From positions 1 through 6,582 of the forward strand of contig JAOUDB010000153.1 in assembly GCA_029859485.1 (NCBI GenBank): a DNA stretch of 6,582 nt, in the 5' to 3' direction. Positions 4,754 to 6,582 of this stretch are shown one piece after another. The position numbers were made by a program, and so were the translations under genes. The stretch's first letter is position 1; every line of letters begins with the position of its first letter. Source of the stretch: Desulfuromonadales bacterium (GTDB lineage Bacteria; Desulfobacterota; Desulfuromonadia; Desulfuromonadales; BM103). The notes below the pieces were generated by a model. It made no database searches, had not been told where the DNA came from, and saw only the letters and a list, made by a program, of their open reading frames with translations.

Positions 4754-6582
4754 ATGGGTGAAAAATATGATGTGATCGTTGTCGGCGCTGGTCATGCGGG
4801 TTGTGAGGCTGCGTTGGCGGTAGCACGCATGGGTTGCCGGGCGTTGCTGCTAACACTCAACCTGGATGCGGTAGCGCAAATGTCCTGCAACCCGGCAATT
4901 GGTGGGTTGGCCAAGGGTCACCTGGTGCGTGAAATTGATGCGCTCGGTGGTGAGATGGCCAGAAATATTGATGCAACAGGGATTCAATTTCGTTTACTTA
5001 ATACTAAGAAGGGGCCAGCAGTTAGGGCTTCCAGGGCGCAGGCTGATCGCGATCTCTACCGTGCACGGATGAAGCTGGTTGTTGAGACCCAGTCGGGCCT
5101 TGATCTCAAGCAGGCCCAGGTTGTGCGGTTGTTGGTGGAGGGTGGACGTGTCGCCGGTGTCGAGACCCGGGACGGCCTGCTCTTCGAGGCCCCTGCCGTG
5201 ATTCTGACAACCGGTACCTTCATGCGTGGTTTGATTCATGTTGGACTGGTGAATTATCCCGGCGGCCGTGCCGGAGAGCCGCCATCGGAAGGGCTTTCTG
5301 ACCATTTGCGCGAACTCGGTTTTACGGTTGGGCGTTTAAAAACAGGTACGCCACCCCGGCTTGCTGCTGAAACGATCGACTTTTCAGTTCTAGAGGCGCA
5401 ACCTGGCGATGACTCTCCACAGCCTTTCTCCGCCGACACAGTGTCGATAGACCGTCCCCAGGTCCCCTGCTATATCACCTATACCAACGAGAGAACCCAC
5501 GAGGTGATCCGTGGCGGCCTGGACCGCTCCCCTCTCTATTCAGGCGTTATAGAAGGGGTCGGGCCTCGTTATTGTCCTTCCATAGAAGATAAGGTGGTGC
5601 GCTTTCCGGAGAAGGAGCAACATCAGATTTTTCTCGAACCGGAGGGCTTGACGAGTGGGGAAATTTATCCTAATGGCGTTTCAACCTCTCTGCCGGTTGA
5701 TGTTCAGTTGGCCTACCTGAGGACCATGAAAGGCCTGGAAAAGGTTGAAATAATGCGTCCCGGGTACGCAATTGAGTATGATTATGTCGACCCGATACAA
5801 CTCCGCCCGTCACTGGAGACGAAGCTTATAAAAGGTCTTTATCACGCCGGGCAGGTCAACGGCACCTCAGGTTATGAGGAAGCCGCTGGTCAAGGTCTGG
5901 TGGCTGGTATTAATGCTACACTACAGATTCAGGGCCGTGAACCCGTTGTGATTGGCAGAGAACAGGGTTACTTGGGGGTTTTGATTGACGACCTTGTCAA
6001 TTTAGGCGCAAAAGAACCTTACAGAATGTTTACTTCCCGGGCTGAGTACCGTCTCCTTTTGCGCGAAGATAATGCTGATCAACGGCTCAGTCCCCTTGGT
6101 TTTGAAGTTGGTTTGTTGCCTGAGGAGCGCTGGTTGCGCTTTTCTGCAAAGTTGGCCTCTCTTGAGGAGGGACGTGAGCGTTTGCGTATAACGAGGATCT
6201 CACCAGGCAACCAGGAAGCAATCAAGCGTTTGGGGTTGCCGGACCTTAAGAATGGAGCCTCTCTTGAGGAGTTGTTGCGCAGACCCGAGCTGAGACTGGT
6301 CAATCTCGATTTTCTGGATCCCTGGCTGGCCGAGATGTCTAGCGAGGTTCGTAATGAGTTGGAAACGGAAGTTAAGTATGCGGGTTACATCCGTCGCCAG
6401 CACGAGCAGGTTGAGCGTTTCAGGCGTCTGGAGGACCTGGCTGTCCCGGTTGATTTTGATTATGACAGCGTGGGGAGTCTCTCCGCAGAGGTTCGTGAGA
6501 AGTTGATGAAGGTCGCTCCTCGCACCCTCGGTCAGGCCGGTAGAATTCCTGGAGTGACTCCCGCTGCAATTGCAATTTTATC
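4754..6582 (+). CDS. mnmG: tRNA modification FAD-dependent enzyme MnmG (GidA), 3' end outside window
   Basis: The frame is open to the right edge for 609 codons; the family is usually about 620-630 residues, so only a short C-terminal tail is missing. MnmG is the FAD/NADH-dependent partner of MnmE in wobble-uridine modification of tRNA. The N-terminal FAD-binding GAGHAG (11-16) follows the strand [20 protein letters not shown] (43-56) carries C45, and [10 protein letters not shown] (271-280) carries C274; these correspond to the conserved functional cysteines of E. coli MnmG. Other family blocks are [14 protein letters not shown] (86-99), [10 protein letters not shown] (193-202), [10 protein letters not shown] (292-301), [14 protein letters not shown] (369-382) and [18 protein letters not shown] (425-442). 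ATG 4754 matches where homologues begin, although its Shine-Dalgarno is weak. An in-frame ATG at 4709 would add 15 residues across parS site 2. Confidence 0.97.
   Translation, partial: MGEKYDVIVVGAGHAGCEAALAVARMGCRALLLTLNLDAVAQMSCNPAIGGLAKGHLVREIDALGGEMARNIDATGIQFRLLNTKKGPAVRASRAQADRDLYRARMKLVVETQSGLDLKQAQVVRLLVEGGRVAGVETRDGLLFEAPAVILTTGTFMRGLIHVGLVNYPGGRAGEPPSEGLSDHLRELGFTVGRLKTGTPPRLAAETIDFSVLEAQPGDDSPQPFSADTVSIDRPQVPCYITYTNERTHEVIRGGLDRSPLYSGVIEGVGPRYCPSIEDKVVRFPEKEQHQIFLEPEGLTSGEIYPNGVSTSLPVDVQLAYLRTMKGLEKVEIMRPGYAIEYDYVDPIQLRPSLETKLIKGLYHAGQVNGTSGYEEAAGQGLVAGINATLQIQGREPVVIGREQGYLGVLIDDLVNLGAKEPYRMFTSRAEYRLLLREDNADQRLSPLGFEVGLLPEERWLRFSAKLASLEEGRERLRITRISPGNQEAIKRLGLPDLKNGASLEELLRRPELRLVNLDFLDPWLAEMSSEVRNELETEVKYAGYIRRQHEQVERFRRLEDLAVPVDFDYDSVGSLSAEVREKLMKVAPRTLGQAGRIPGVTPAAIAIL

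Noticed and set aside
1..6582. Mobile elements, CRISPR arrays, tRNA or rRNA genes, defence systems
   Set aside because: Nothing of these kinds was seen on either strand; the whole window after base 260 is accounted for by conserved housekeeping genes with short spacers.

Overview
This window is a well-conserved bacterial housekeeping block of the kind that lies beside the chromosome origin. Every gene is on the + strand, in the order rpmH, rnpA, yidD, yidC, jag (khpB/eloR), mnmE, two parS-like sites, mnmG (cut by the right edge). The 60-kDa YidC has a large periplasmic domain, which indicates a Gram-negative cell. A Jag protein sits between yidC and mnmE, an arrangement shared with Firmicutes and with Desulfuromonas/Geobacter/Pelobacter-type bacteria (Desulfuromonadota, formerly Deltaproteobacteria). 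I infer that group with moderate confidence; no species can be named from the sequence alone.

Layout. Bases 1-260 are AT-rich and hold no gene. They contain a plausible promoter for the cluster, a near-consensus DnaA box, weaker DnaA-box-like 9-mers and a perfect 9-bp tandem repeat, consistent with the rpmH-side edge of an oriC region. Bases 261-987 encode ribosomal protein L34, the RNase P protein and YidD, tightly packed, with an 8-nt rnpA/yidD overlap. Bases 1020-3302 encode the YidC insertase and the KH/R3H RNA-binding protein Jag. Bases 3299-6582 encode MnmE and most of MnmG, separated by an 81-nt gap that carries two ParB-binding (parS) palindromes 35 bp apart.

The genes fall into three linked jobs: translation and tRNA processing (L34, RnpA, MnmE/MnmG), membrane protein insertion (YidD, YidC, with Jag as the RNA-binding partner), and chromosome segregation through the parS sites. 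The usual downstream genes in this arrangement are rsmG, parA and parB, which would lie beyond the right edge (inference). The close spacing and lack of clear terminators suggest one long transcript.

I do not see a new biological system here. The points worth a second look are the paired parS sites inside the operon (one inside a possible N-terminal extension of MnmG), the origin-like leader, and two substitutions in signature motifs: R3H His to Tyr in Jag, and a G3 DAAG in MnmE.
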